NCBI GenBank assembly: GCA_937974825.1
Contig: CALJVD010000032.1
Location: 34,138-98,137, forward strand
From: an uncultured Oceanospirillaceae bacterium
Lineage (GTDB): Bacteria; Pseudomonadota; Gammaproteobacteria; Pseudomonadales; Oceanobacteraceae
Length of the DNA: 64,000 nucleotides
Reading direction: 5' to 3'
Below the pieces are notes generated by a model. The model did no database searches. It was not told the DNA's origin and saw nothing but the letters and a program-made list of their open reading frames with translations. A program made the translations under genes and the position numbers. This document shows, in pieces, positions 52,548-61,336 of the stretch. Each line of letters begins with the position of its first letter. Position 1 is the first letter of the stretch.

Positions 52548-53291
52548 TTAAACGTATTGATAAGCTTCTTTAGGCAGCAAAGAAGCGGCGGCTTCATCAA
52601 TCAAAAAATGCGTATTGTTGTGCTGCTTTAACATTGAAGCAGGCATTTGCTCTGTTATAGGGCTTTCGAACAATTGCAAAACAGTTTCTGCTTTGTGTTT
52701 ACCCGTAATGACCAGCGCAATCTCTTTAGCCCCTGCAATATCAGCCATACCCATGGTAATAGCATGAGTGGGGACTTGGCTCATATCGTCAAAGAAACGA
52801 CCGTTATCGATTCTGGTTTGCTCTGAAAGCTTTATCACATGCGTTAAGCTATCAAATGGTGTGCCTGGCTCATTAAAACCAATATGCCCGTTAGAACCAA
52901 TACCCAGTAACTGAAAATCAATGCCTGCTTTGCTTATACGGTCTGAGTAATCTTTGCACTCCGAGTCTAGGTCTGTATTAGTACCACTTGGCAAGCTAAG
53001 TTGTTCAGGATTCAAATCTACCAAATTAAATAAATTTTGATTCATAAAGTAATGGTAACTTTGATCATGCTCTGGTTCTAAACCAATATATTCGTCTAAA
53101 TTAAAACTGGTCACTTGTGCTAAATCTACTTTCTTCTGCTTAATCTCTTGCACAAGCTGAGCATATACAGGCTCCATAGTGCTACCCGTTGCAAGACCTA
53201 ATACGATGCTTGGATTTTCTTGAATACGCTGAACAATCAAAGCACTTAGGTGTTGGGCAAGCTCCTGAGGAGTCTTAAATACGTGGAACAT
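52548..53291 (-). CDS. nagB: Glucosamine-6-phosphate deaminase
   Basis: NagB converts glucosamine-6-phosphate to fructose-6-phosphate and ammonia, the last step of GlcNAc use. Its 247 residues are shorter than E. coli NagB (266) but close to the Gram-positive form. Visible segments are LATGSTMEPVYAQLV, FNLDEYIGL and LGIGSNGHIGFNEPG, with catalytic Asp/Glu/His. No nagA or nagE is adjacent. The ATG at 53291 has AAGGA 7 bases upstream; a longer reading is not family-like. A palindrome lies just before the SD. Confidence 0.92.
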   Translation of the reverse strand: MFHVFKTPQELAQHLSALIVQRIQENPSIVLGLATGSTMEPVYAQLVQEIKQKKVDLAQVTSFNLDEYIGLEPEHDQSYHYFMNQNLFNLVDLNPEQLSLPSGTNTDLDSECKDYSDRISKAGIDFQLLGIGSNGHIGFNEPGTPFDSLTHVIKLSEQTRIDNGRFFDDMSQVPTHAITMGMADIAGAKEIALVITGKHKAETVLQLFESPITEQMPASMLKQHNNTHFLIDEAAASLLPKEAYQYV

Positions 53292-53310
53292 CGATGGGTC
53301 CTTGTTATAG

Positions 53311-53329
53311 GGTGTGTCTAGCACACACC
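53311..53329 (-). promoter_or_regulatory. Palindrome in the nagB 5' leader, candidate operator
   Basis: GGTGTGT and ACACACC are exact inverted halves around CTAGC. The site sits 20-38 bases before the nagB start and just downstream of the predicted promoter. The CTAG core is loosely like NagR/DasR-type operators, which is an inference. It could also be an mRNA hairpin near the ribosome site. Confidence 0.5.
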
Positions 53330-53349
53330 GAGAACTAAATTTGCGGAGC

Positions 53350-53378
53350 ATTATACAAACGCAGTTTTTTTACGTCAG
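53350..53378 (-). promoter_or_regulatory. Predicted sigma-70 promoter of nagB
   Basis: On the minus strand CTGACG and TATAAT are spaced by exactly 17 bases. The -10 is a perfect consensus. The start would fall about 52 bases before the ATG, placing the palindrome at 53311 inside the early transcript. Confidence 0.65.
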
Positions 53379-53427
53379 TATTTTTTTAGTAAAGCGAATA
53401 CAGTTTTTAAAATGACGCAACCAAGCC

Positions 53428-53979
53428 TTATTCTTTTTCCGCGTTACGCATTTCATTAAGCAATGCAGTCATGGCTTCTGGCTGAGCTGTATCACTTGGA
53501 GATTCAGGCGTAGGGGCACTTAGCCTGTGCACCCTAGCAACGTCTTTCAACATATTAGTAAAAGAACTGACTCGGCCATTTTTAATCATCGCTATACGAG
53601 CAATGGCTTTAGCATGTACTTTTCCCTCAACCAGAAAGCGACTTTCCATATAGAAATACTTTCTATCCCAGCTCAGTATTCGACTTTCGACATCAACTAA
53701 TGCAAAGGGTTTAATTTCTCTAATAAAGGTAAGGGTTTGACTTGCCAGTACCGAGCGCCATCCCATTTTAAAAAATAGCCAAGCTGTTCCTATTTCCAAT
53801 AAAAACCGAGTACGCGCTAAATCTAACTGTTGCGGGTAGCGTGCATTCGTTAAATGAATATTAAGATCACAATCCCAAGGCATAACACGAAACTTATGGT
53901 GAAATACCTGATTAGGATTTTTTGGCTTTTTATAAGGGTTGTGAAACAAAATTGCGGTGGAACGAATTACATGAATCAT
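53428..53979 (-). CDS. Hot-dog acyl-CoA thioesterase (THEM6-like)
   Basis: The 183 residues fit the 4HBT hot-dog fold: VMPWDCDLNIHLTNARY followed by LDLARTRFLLE carries the conserved Asp and His. Thr-rich strands such as SQTLTFIREIKPF and SWDRKYFYMESRF follow. A Ser/Pro-rich C-terminal tail is not conserved. The likely activity is hydrolysis of acyl-CoA; the chain length is unknown. The gene lies 14 bases after tesB and is probably cotranscribed. Confidence 0.82.
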   Translation of the reverse strand: MIHVIRSTAILFHNPYKKPKNPNQVFHHKFRVMPWDCDLNIHLTNARYPQQLDLARTRFLLEIGTAWLFFKMGWRSVLASQTLTFIREIKPFALVDVESRILSWDRKYFYMESRFLVEGKVHAKAIARIAMIKNGRVSSFTNMLKDVARVHRLSAPTPESPSDTAQPEAMTALLNEMRNAEKE

Positions 53980-53993
53980 TTCCGTTCCTTACG

Positions 53994-54866
53994 CTATTTG
54001 TTTTTAGATAACTTTCTAATTAACCCTTCTTGGGCAACAGAAGCAACCAGTTCACCTTTTTGGTTAAAGAACTGGCCTCGACAAAAGCCTCGTCCACCCG
54101 ATGCATTAGGGCTATCTATGGCATACAAAAGCCACTCATCCATGCGCACTGGGCGGTGAAACCAAATACTATGATCTAAGCTCGCCACCTGCATGTCTTT
54201 TTGCACAATGGATACCCCATGTGGGTGTAACGATGTCGGAATAAAGTTAAAGTCTGATGCATAAGCTAATACAGTGTAATGCGCATTAGCATCTTCACCA
54301 ATATCAGAATCGGTTTTCATCCAAACGTGTTTAATTGGATCTCTTTTATCAGGAGAGAAAACATTCACTGGGTTTACAACACGCTGTTCAATCGGCTTAT
54401 CAGCGGTGTACTTGTCGCGCACGCTTTCTGGGAAGAAATCTTTAAACATGCGTACTAGCTCTAGCTCAGAATAAATACCCTTAGGGCCTTTAACTTCTGG
54501 CATAGGCGCCATGTGCTCGAAGCCTTCTTCTGGCTGCTGGAATGAACAAGTCATGGTTAGAATCGCTTTGCCGTTTTGGCTAGCGGTGACTAGTCTGGTA
54601 CAGAAACTACGACCATCACGCACAATATCAACTTCAAACTCAACGCTGTCGTCGACGTTTCCTGGTCGTAAAAAATAGGCATGCAGCGAATGAGGTACCC
54701 AAGTTGGGGCATTCAAAGTTTGGATGGCGGCTGACAAACTTTGGCCTAGTACCTGACCACCAAAAAGATTTCTAAACCCTAAATCTTGGCTACGACCACG
54801 AAAACGATTAACACCAATCGCTTCAAGCTTTAATAAAGCCAGTAATTCTTGTAGTACTTTGCTCAT
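53994..54866 (-). CDS. tesB: Acyl-CoA thioesterase II
   Basis: The 290-residue protein is a double hot-dog enzyme, the length of E. coli TesB (286). It has KVLQELLALLKLEAIG, FGGQVLGQSLSAA, PHSLHAYFLRPG, SFCTRLVTASQNGKAI and SLDHSIWFHRPVRMDEWLL, with the Asp/Gln/Thr catalytic set. It hydrolyses medium and long acyl-CoA. The ATG at 54866 gives the family N-terminus; a longer reading is hydrophobic and unlike TesB. Confidence 0.93.
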   Translation of the reverse strand: MSKVLQELLALLKLEAIGVNRFRGRSQDLGFRNLFGGQVLGQSLSAAIQTLNAPTWVPHSLHAYFLRPGNVDDSVEFEVDIVRDGRSFCTRLVTASQNGKAILTMTCSFQQPEEGFEHMAPMPEVKGPKGIYSELELVRMFKDFFPESVRDKYTADKPIEQRVVNPVNVFSPDKRDPIKHVWMKTDSDIGEDANAHYTVLAYASDFNFIPTSLHPHGVSIVQKDMQVASLDHSIWFHRPVRMDEWLLYAIDSPNASGGRGFCRGQFFNQKGELVASVAQEGLIRKLSKNK

Positions 54867-54937
54867 AAAATAACACTTAAAGAAAAAGAACAACTGTACT
54901 TTATACGGCTAAATTATCATTGGCTCAAGTGACGCTG

Positions 54938-56212
54938 CTAATCGTTAGTAATTGGAAAACGACAACTAAAGCTACTGCCTTCGCCTAACTTGCTCTGAAT
55001 ACTTAACGTCCCTTTGTGTCGATTTAATACGTGCTTAACGATGGCTAAGCCTAACCCCGTAGCCCCGTTACCGCGCCCGCGGCTTTTATCTACGCGATAA
55101 AAACGTTCTGTTAAATGTGGAATATGCATTTCATCAATTCCTGGGCCGTTATCTTTTACGGTAAATATCAGCTCAGTTAAGTTATGATGACAACTGACTT
55201 TAATCACGCCATTACTGGGTGTGTAATTAATGGCATTATCAACCAAATTACTAAAGGCACTCTCAATTTCATCGGGCACGCCCTTAAGTGTTAAGTTTTC
55301 GGCAATATCCCACTCTATGCGTTGTTGCTTAACTGCGGCTTTTTTAGCAAAGGTCTGTTCAAGCTTTCCGCACAGCGCATTAATGGAAATAGACGTCATC
55401 TGCGGTGATTTATGCCCTTCCAACTTTGCCAACAATAGCAAATCACCCACTAGGCTTTCCATGCGTTCGGTTTGTTGTTGCATATGCTCTAGCAACTGTA
55501 AGTATTGAGGTGAGTTATTACTCGGATACTCCAGCAGCAACTCAAGTGAGCCTTTAAACACAGTAATGGGGGTTTTAAGCTCATGGCTGACGTTGGCAAC
55601 AAAGTCACGCCTTAAATTTTCCAGTTTTTGAATAGAGGTAACGTCTTCAACTCGTACTAAATAGCCTTCACTTGCTAATGAGGTAAGCTTAATACTCAGC
55701 ATGATTTTCTTCCATGCTGATGGAATAACTAAGGCTTCATGAAAGGATTGGTCTTCTAAGTACTGCTGCAATTCAGGATGGCGAACTAAATTTGTCAGTC
55801 TTTCTCCTCTATCCATTTGCACCAATCCGAGCAAATCACAAGCGGCACGGTTGTAATACACCAGACTGTAATCGGTGGCGAGCAACACCACACCTTCATC
55901 TAAAGAGTCGGCGGTTTTACGTACCCGCTCGATGATATCGCTTAATTCTAATTGAGCACGCTGTTCGTGTCGGAATAAATGCATTAAGCGGGTGTAATAC
56001 TCTTCCCACAGCCCACCAGCATGTGGTGGCTGTAGTAATTCACCACGAGCTAACCATCGGGCTAAACGCCATTTTTGCCATACTTGCCAGCTTAACAGCA
56101 CAACTAGCATGACAACTAATGGCCACCACTGTTCTATTGAGTAACTTATGACTCCGCTAAGTAACAAAGGCCATAGCATTCGCCATGCATCGGCAATTAA
56201 TCGTTTGTTCAT
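54938..56212 (-). CDS. phoR: Phosphate regulon sensor kinase PhoR
   Basis: This histidine kinase of 424 residues phosphorylates PhoB when phosphate is scarce. Two N-terminal helices (about residues 10-46) are followed by a PAS domain (about 100-190), the H-box FVANVSHELKTPITV with His210, and an HATPase with NLVDNAINYTPSNG and KDNGPGIDE plus GLGLAIVKHVL. There is no large periplasmic sensor, as in E. coli PhoR, which responds through PstSCAB-PhoU. It overlaps phoB by one base. Confidence 0.94.
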   Translation of the reverse strand: MNKRLIADAWRMLWPLLLSGVISYSIEQWWPLVVMLVVLLSWQVWQKWRLARWLARGELLQPPHAGGLWEEYYTRLMHLFRHEQRAQLELSDIIERVRKTADSLDEGVVLLATDYSLVYYNRAACDLLGLVQMDRGERLTNLVRHPELQQYLEDQSFHEALVIPSAWKKIMLSIKLTSLASEGYLVRVEDVTSIQKLENLRRDFVANVSHELKTPITVFKGSLELLLEYPSNNSPQYLQLLEHMQQQTERMESLVGDLLLLAKLEGHKSPQMTSISINALCGKLEQTFAKKAAVKQQRIEWDIAENLTLKGVPDEIESAFSNLVDNAINYTPSNGVIKVSCHHNLTELIFTVKDNGPGIDEMHIPHLTERFYRVDKSRGRGNGATGLGLAIVKHVLNRHKGTLSIQSKLGEGSSFSCRFPITND

Positions 56213-56898
56213 TATGCTTTCGCTAAGCGATATCCACTACCGCGTACTGTGACTATTAAGTGACTTAAATCGGCTGGTTTAAGTGCTTTGCGTAAACGTA
56301 AAATATGCACATCGACGGTTCTGTCTTCGACATATACATTGGTTCCCCATACGCGGTTTAATAGCTGCTCTCGACTGAATACACGATCTGGATTACGCAT
56401 AAAGAACTCTAACAACTTATACTCAGTCGGTCCTAAGGGAATCTCTCTGTCGTACGCTATGACTCGTTGGCTGAGCACATCCATTATTAAATCGCCCTGC
56501 ACTAGCTGTTGGTCAAGCAAAGTTGGAGAACGCCGTCTTAGCACGGCCTTAATGCGTGACATCAACTCACGTAATGAAAATGGTTTAGTGACATAGTCAT
56601 CGGCGCCACTTTCTAAGCCAGTAACTTTACTGTCTTCTTCAGTACGCGCGGTCAGCATTATAATAGGTAGCTCTCTAAAGCTGGGTTCTTGCTTAATTAA
56701 ACGTGCTACTTCTATGCCACTCATACCTGGCAACATCCAATCGAGTAAAACTAAGTCGGGCTGCATATCGGCTAATGCGGCCATAACATCTTTGCCGTTA
56801 TACACGCTCTTTGCTTCATAACCCGCATTGATCAATGCCATTTCAAGCATATTGCAGATGGCTACTTCATCATCGACTACTAATATTTTTACGCTCAT
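56212..56898 (-). CDS. phoB: Phosphate regulon response regulator PhoB
   Basis: This OmpR-family regulator has 228 residues. The phosphoacceptor is Asp53 (LVLLDWMLPGMSG), with the acidic pair DDE at 9-11 and Lys in VTKPFSLREL. The C-terminal winged-helix domain contains LGPTEYKLLEFFMRNPD and VDVHILRLRKAL. It binds Pho boxes such as those at 61315 and 62412. It lies 2 bases after phoU and overlaps phoR by one base. Confidence 0.95.
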   Translation of the reverse strand: MSVKILVVDDEVAICNMLEMALINAGYEAKSVYNGKDVMAALADMQPDLVLLDWMLPGMSGIEVARLIKQEPSFRELPIIMLTARTEEDSKVTGLESGADDYVTKPFSLRELMSRIKAVLRRRSPTLLDQQLVQGDLIMDVLSQRVIAYDREIPLGPTEYKLLEFFMRNPDRVFSREQLLNRVWGTNVYVEDRTVDVHILRLRKALKPADLSHLIVTVRGSGYRLAKA

Positions 56899-56900
56899 TA

Positions 56901-57638
56901 TTATTCCGGTTTTATATCTGTATCCGAAAGTTGGTTAAACAACGCTTTTATTTCTTCTTTGGTGGCGTGTCTAATATCACTGCCTTCCACCATATACACC
57001 ACTTGCTCGGCAATATTACAAGCGTGATCACCAATGCGCTCTAACGCTCTTAATACCCATATAATATTTAATACACGACTTATTTTACGTGGTTCTTCCA
57101 TCATAAAGGTAATTAATGTGCGCATGGCTGAACGGTATTCCATATCCACTTGTTCATCACGCGATTTAACCGCTAATGCCATACTCACATCTTGGCGAGT
57201 AAAAGCATTTAATACATCGTGCAACATGCTCATGACTTGTTGGCTAATATGTCGTACTTCGACGTATCCGTCGGTCGACTCTTCTTCCGCCGCCAAGGTG
57301 ATGGCCATAGAGGCAATCTTATTAGCCTCATCACCAATACGCTCTAAGTCTGATACACACTTATTAATGGCTAAGGTCATGCGTAAATCTGAGGCGGCTG
57401 GCTGACGTAATACCAGCATGTGCGTACAAGACTCTCCTAGCATCACATCAAACTCATCAACTTTATCTTCTAACACCTTAGCTTCTTTGGCCAGCTCTGT
57501 ATCTGAATTTAACAAGGCATCTGTGGCTATTTTTAGCTGTTGTTCAACCAACCCACCCATTTGTAACAGTTGGTTAACTAAAGCGACTAGGTCACGGTTA
57601 AAGCGTTTTGAAATATGTAATTTATATTCGTCAGTCAT
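56901..57638 (-). CDS. phoU: Phosphate signalling protein PhoU
   Basis: The 245 residues form the two three-helix bundles of PhoU: ISKRFNRDLVALVNQLLQMG with EDKVDEFDVMLGE, and CVSDLERIGDEANKIA with ALERIGDHACNIAEQVVYM. The ERIGD motifs bind metal clusters. PhoU links PstB to PhoR and keeps the system off at high phosphate. It lies 9 bases after pstB. Confidence 0.94.
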   Translation of the reverse strand: MTDEYKLHISKRFNRDLVALVNQLLQMGGLVEQQLKIATDALLNSDTELAKEAKVLEDKVDEFDVMLGESCTHMLVLRQPAASDLRMTLAINKCVSDLERIGDEANKIASMAITLAAEEESTDGYVEVRHISQQVMSMLHDVLNAFTRQDVSMALAVKSRDEQVDMEYRSAMRTLITFMMEEPRKISRVLNIIWVLRALERIGDHACNIAEQVVYMVEGSDIRHATKEEIKALFNQLSDTDIKPE

Positions 57639-57647
57639 AATAAACTC

Positions 57648-58445
57648 CTAGCCGTAACGACCAGTAATATAGTCTTCTGTTTGTTTATTTTCTGGGTTGG
57701 TAAACAAAATATTAGTGGGCGCTTTTTCAACCACACGTCCTTGGTGCATAAAGACAGTGTCATCAGAAATACGAGCCGCCTGCTGCATGTTGTGGGTAAC
57801 GATTAAAATAGTGAGTCGCTCTTTTAAATCGTCAATTAGCTCTTCAATACGCAAGGTAGAGATAGGATCCAGTGCACTGGTAGGCTCATCGAGTAAAAGC
57901 ACGTCTGGCTCAACCGCTAAAGCACGCGCAATGCATAAGCGCTGCTGCTGACCACCCGACAACTGAGTGCCCGACTGCTTTAGAATATCTTTTACTTCAT
58001 CCCAAAGTGCGGCTTTGCGTAAGGCTTCTTCGACACGCTCTTCCAATATGCCTCGTGGTAGCTTTTCATAGAGACGCACACCATAGGCAACATTGTCGAA
58101 AATACTCATAGGGAATGGCGTGGGCTTTTGGAATACGATACCAACCTTGGCACGCAGACGGTTAATGTCTTGTTTCTTATCAAGAATATTCTCACCGTCC
58201 AGCAATATTTGCCCAGTCGCACGTTGCTCAGGATATAACGAATAAATACGGTTAAAGGTACGTAATAAGGTCGACTTACCACACCCCGAGGCACCAATAA
58301 ATGCAGTGACACGGTTTTCTGCTAACTCTAAGTTAATATCGTGCAGCGCTTGAAAGTTATCGTAGTAAAATCCTAAATTTTCTACCTTTAGTTTTGTTCT
58401 CGTTGGCGCTTCTTGCACCGCTTTTTTTACATTCATCTGAATCAT
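57648..58445 (-). CDS. pstB: Phosphate ABC transporter ATPase PstB
   Basis: The 265 residues hold a full ABC domain: Walker A IGASGCGKSTLLRTFNR, signature LSGGQQQRLCIARAL, Walker B LLLDEPTSALDPIST and the PstB-typical SIFDNVAYGVRLY. It drives phosphate import with PstA and PstC. An N-terminal extension of about 18 residues precedes the core. It begins 2 bases after pstA. Confidence 0.95.
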   Translation of the reverse strand: MIQMNVKKAVQEAPTRTKLKVENLGFYYDNFQALHDINLELAENRVTAFIGASGCGKSTLLRTFNRIYSLYPEQRATGQILLDGENILDKKQDINRLRAKVGIVFQKPTPFPMSIFDNVAYGVRLYEKLPRGILEERVEEALRKAALWDEVKDILKQSGTQLSGGQQQRLCIARALAVEPDVLLLDEPTSALDPISTLRIEELIDDLKERLTILIVTHNMQQAARISDDTVFMHQGRVVEKAPTNILFTNPENKQTEDYITGRYG

Positions 58446-58447
58446 AA

Positions 58448-59293
58448 TTAATGACCTTTCTTCGGCTCACGCCAAAACAGACGTAAGACCAAGTTAATAG
58501 CTAAGATGGTGAGGGTAATTAAGAGAGCGCCAGCCCAAGCTAGCTCTTGCCAGTTGCTGTAAGGACTCATAGCGTATTGGAAAATCATCATTGGCAAGTT
58601 AGCCATGACATTACCCATATCGGTACTTAAAAATTGGTTGTTTAATGCAGTAAACAGCAAGGGAGCGGTTTCACCACTGATACGGGCAAAGCCTAATAAA
58701 ATACCAGTAACCATCCCTCGTCTGGCCGCGCGATACACCACATCAATAATTAAACGCCAACGTTGTGCACCTAAGGCTGCTGCTGCTTCTCGCATTTGGT
58801 CAGGTACTAGCAGCATCATGTCTTCACTGGTACGTACCACTACCGGCAAGATAATCATGGCTAAGGCTAAGGCACCGGCCCAACCAGAAAACCCGCCAGT
58901 ATTAACAACAACCAAGCCATAAATAAAAATACCGATAATAATGGAAGGCGTACTCAGTAAAATATCGTTAACAAAACGAATGGCTGAGGCTAACCAAGTA
59001 CCACGTCCATATTCAGCTAACCAGGTGGCTGCCAATACGCCCACAGGCGCACCAATGGCTACCCCCGCCAAGCACATCATCAAACTACCAACGATGGCAT
59101 TACGCATACCGCCTTCGGCACCGGGGGCTGGTGTGTCTTTTACAAACATCGATAAATCCAATGCTTGCCAGCCTTGTGAAATTAAGGTTGTCAGTAACCA
59201 CACCAACCAAAACAGGGTAAAGAGTGTCGCCATCAAGGCTAATGCTTGACCGACTTGGTTCATTAAACGACGTTTAAAGTAATGCCAATCCAT
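58448..59293 (-). CDS. pstA: Phosphate ABC transporter permease PstA
   Basis: The 281-residue inner-membrane permease has about six helices. GAPVGVLAATWLAEYG, FVNDILLSTPSIIIGIF and the EAA loop MREAAAALGAQRWRLI, then ISGETAPLLFTAL, match PstA. It overlaps pstC by one base and ends 2 bases before pstB. Confidence 0.95.
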   Translation of the reverse strand: MDWHYFKRRLMNQVGQALALMATLFTLFWLVWLLTTLISQGWQALDLSMFVKDTPAPGAEGGMRNAIVGSLMMCLAGVAIGAPVGVLAATWLAEYGRGTWLASAIRFVNDILLSTPSIIIGIFIYGLVVVNTGGFSGWAGALALAMIILPVVVRTSEDMMLLVPDQMREAAAALGAQRWRLIIDVVYRAARRGMVTGILLGFARISGETAPLLFTALNNQFLSTDMGNVMANLPMMIFQYAMSPYSNWQELAWAGALLITLTILAINLVLRLFWREPKKGH

Positions 59294-60270
59294 TATTTAG
59301 TCCGTCCTTTCGCTTGATAAGTGATACGCCATAACAGTAATCGCGCCAAAATCAGTACAACAAAGGTAAGCAAGAACAGCACCATGCCTAAATACAGCAA
59401 TGATGAGATATAGAGTTCGCCACTGGCTTCGGCAAATTCATTGGCCAATGTTGAAGCAATAGTGGTGCTGGGTTCAAACAAGGAAGGTGATATACGGTGC
59501 GCGTTACCAATAACAAAGGTTACCGCCATGGTTTCACCTAAGGCACGCCCTAGTCCTAACATAAAGCTGCCCACTATCCCTACTTTGGCAAAAGGTAAAA
59601 CCACTTGGGTAATCATCTCCCAGCGCGTAGACCCTAAGCCGTAACTGGCTTCTTTAAGTTGAGTCGGTACGGTTTCAAATAAGTCTGTAAGGATCGAAGC
59701 CATAAATGGAATTACCATAATAGACAGCACCAACCCTGCACTAAATAAACCTATCCCCATCGGAGGGCCTTGAAATAAGATACCGATAATAGGCCAATCG
59801 CCTAGGTTATCTGTTAACCAAGGTTGTACGTTATTAGATAGCCAAGGAGAAAGTATAAACAACCCCCAAAAGCCATAAATAATACTGGGAATAGCTGCTA
59901 ACAACTCGACAGCTAAACTGATGGGTCGACGTAAAAACGACGGTGCAATTTGGGTTAAAAATATCGCCACACCTAAACTGACTGGTACCGCAATCAGCAG
60001 TGCTAAAAAGGAGGAAATCAGCGTACCCCATAACGAAGGTGCGGCACCAAACTCTCCCATGACTGGATCCCAAGATTTAGCACTTAAGAAATCGAAGCCA
60101 AAGAGCTTTACTGCCGGCATAGCCGATTGTGTTAACTGCCATCCCATGGCGACAATTAACAATAAAACAAAAACAGCACACACCATGGTTAACTGTTTAA
60201 ATACGATATCGCCAAAGCGGCGGGGAACCCCCACCGCCTCTTTGATTGAACTAATCAAAACCTTGCTCAT
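59293..60270 (-). CDS. pstC: Phosphate ABC transporter permease PstC
   Basis: The 325-residue inner-membrane permease contains GFDFLSAKSWDPVMGEFGA, GTLISSFLALLIAVPVSLG, LLAAIPSIIYGFWGLF and the EAA loop LKEASYGLGSTRWEMI, followed by GRALGETMAVTFVIGN. These are diagnostic for PstC. It overlaps pstS by 4 bases. Confidence 0.95.
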   Translation of the reverse strand: MSKVLISSIKEAVGVPRRFGDIVFKQLTMVCAVFVLLLIVAMGWQLTQSAMPAVKLFGFDFLSAKSWDPVMGEFGAAPSLWGTLISSFLALLIAVPVSLGVAIFLTQIAPSFLRRPISLAVELLAAIPSIIYGFWGLFILSPWLSNNVQPWLTDNLGDWPIIGILFQGPPMGIGLFSAGLVLSIMVIPFMASILTDLFETVPTQLKEASYGLGSTRWEMITQVVLPFAKVGIVGSFMLGLGRALGETMAVTFVIGNAHRISPSLFEPSTTIASTLANEFAEASGELYISSLLYLGMVLFLLTFVVLILARLLLWRITYQAKGRTK

Positions 60271-61268
60271 TTTTTCTGCCAGTTCGCTTCAATTTTCTTA
60301 ACTAGACTGATCGGTAGTGGAACATAAGCCAGCTCTGCTGCTTTATCTGCCCCATCGCGCCAGCTCCAGGTTAAGAACTTTTGCAGTTTTTGGTTGTTGG
60401 CACTGTCCACAGGCTCTGGCATGAGTACAAAGGTTGCCCCTGTAATCGGCCAGCTCTCAGCCCCTGGTTGGTCTGTTAAAATCACCGCCATACCTGGTGT
60501 ACCATCCCAGTCGGCACTTGCTGCTGCCGCTTTCAAGCTGTCTAAAGTAGGCGCCACATAGTTGCCTTCTTTGTTTTTAAGGCTTACCGAGCTCATATTG
60601 TTGTGTAAGACATAAGCCAACTCGATATAGCCAATAGAGCCTTCAATACGCTTAATGTAGTTAGCAACCCCTTCGTTACCTTTAGCACCAACACCTTTTG
60701 GCCAATTTACTGATTTGTCGCTACCAATAGTATCTGCCCAGTCTTTGCTTACTTTGCTCAGGTAGTTAGTAAACATCCAAGTTGAGCCTGAACCATCAGC
60801 ACGGTGGACAATGGTAATGGCCTTCTTAGGTATCTTTAAATCGGGGTTTAACTGTTGGATCTTAGGGTCATTCCAGTGACTAATTTTTCCTGAAAAAATT
60901 TGCGCAAGCGTTTCACCATCCAAACGTAGTTCATTCGCTTTAATGCCAGGAATATTGTGCGTTGGAATCACACCACCCATAATTAACGGATACTGTAGTA
61001 AGGTGTTTTCACTTAACTCATCCTGAGTCAGAGGAGCATCCGTTGCCGCAAAATCAACGGTACCTTGAATTATCTGACGAATACCGCCACCCGAACCAAT
61101 CGATTGGTAGTTAATTTTCTCGTTAGTATTCTGATAGTAAGTCGAAGCCCACTGAGAAAAGATCGGATAGATAAATGACGACCCAGCGCCATTAATTTGT
61201 TCAGCAGCTGCCTGAAATTGAATCCCGGCTCCTAAAATTCCCGCTAATATAACGTTTTTAATTTTCAT
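60267..61268 (-). CDS. pstS: Periplasmic phosphate-binding protein PstS
   Basis: The 333 residues begin with a Sec signal peptide (VILAGILGAGIQFQAAA). The phosphate pocket is seen as INGAGSSFIYPIFSQW, TDAPLTQDEL and HRADGSGSTWMFTNYLS. It delivers phosphate to PstCA. A Pho box lies 47-64 bases before the ATG, with a suitable -10 (TATGCT) 10 bases beyond it, and AGGAAG is the SD. It is the first gene of the pst-pho operon. Confidence 0.95.
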   Translation of the reverse strand: MKIKNVILAGILGAGIQFQAAAEQINGAGSSFIYPIFSQWASTYYQNTNEKINYQSIGSGGGIRQIIQGTVDFAATDAPLTQDELSENTLLQYPLIMGGVIPTHNIPGIKANELRLDGETLAQIFSGKISHWNDPKIQQLNPDLKIPKKAITIVHRADGSGSTWMFTNYLSKVSKDWADTIGSDKSVNWPKGVGAKGNEGVANYIKRIEGSIGYIELAYVLHNNMSSVSLKNKEGNYVAPTLDSLKAAAASADWDGTPGMAVILTDQPGAESWPITGATFVLMPEPVDSANNQKLQKFLTWSWRDGADKAAELAYVPLPISLVKKIEANWQKK

Positions 61269-61298
61269 TTAATCTTCCTATTTCACTTATTCAAACAA

Positions 61299-61332
61299 AG
61301 CATACTTAAGAAATATGACAGCTATATGACAA
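61299..61332 (-). promoter_or_regulatory. Pho box and -10 of the pstS promoter
   Basis: On the minus strand TTGTCAT-ATAG-CTGTCAT (61315-61332) gives two TGTCAT half-sites at the 11-base PhoB spacing. TATGCT (61299-61304) lies 10 bases downstream as the -10 element. The site is in the 68-base gap between the porin stop and pstS. Confidence 0.88.
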
Positions 61333-61336
61333 CGCC

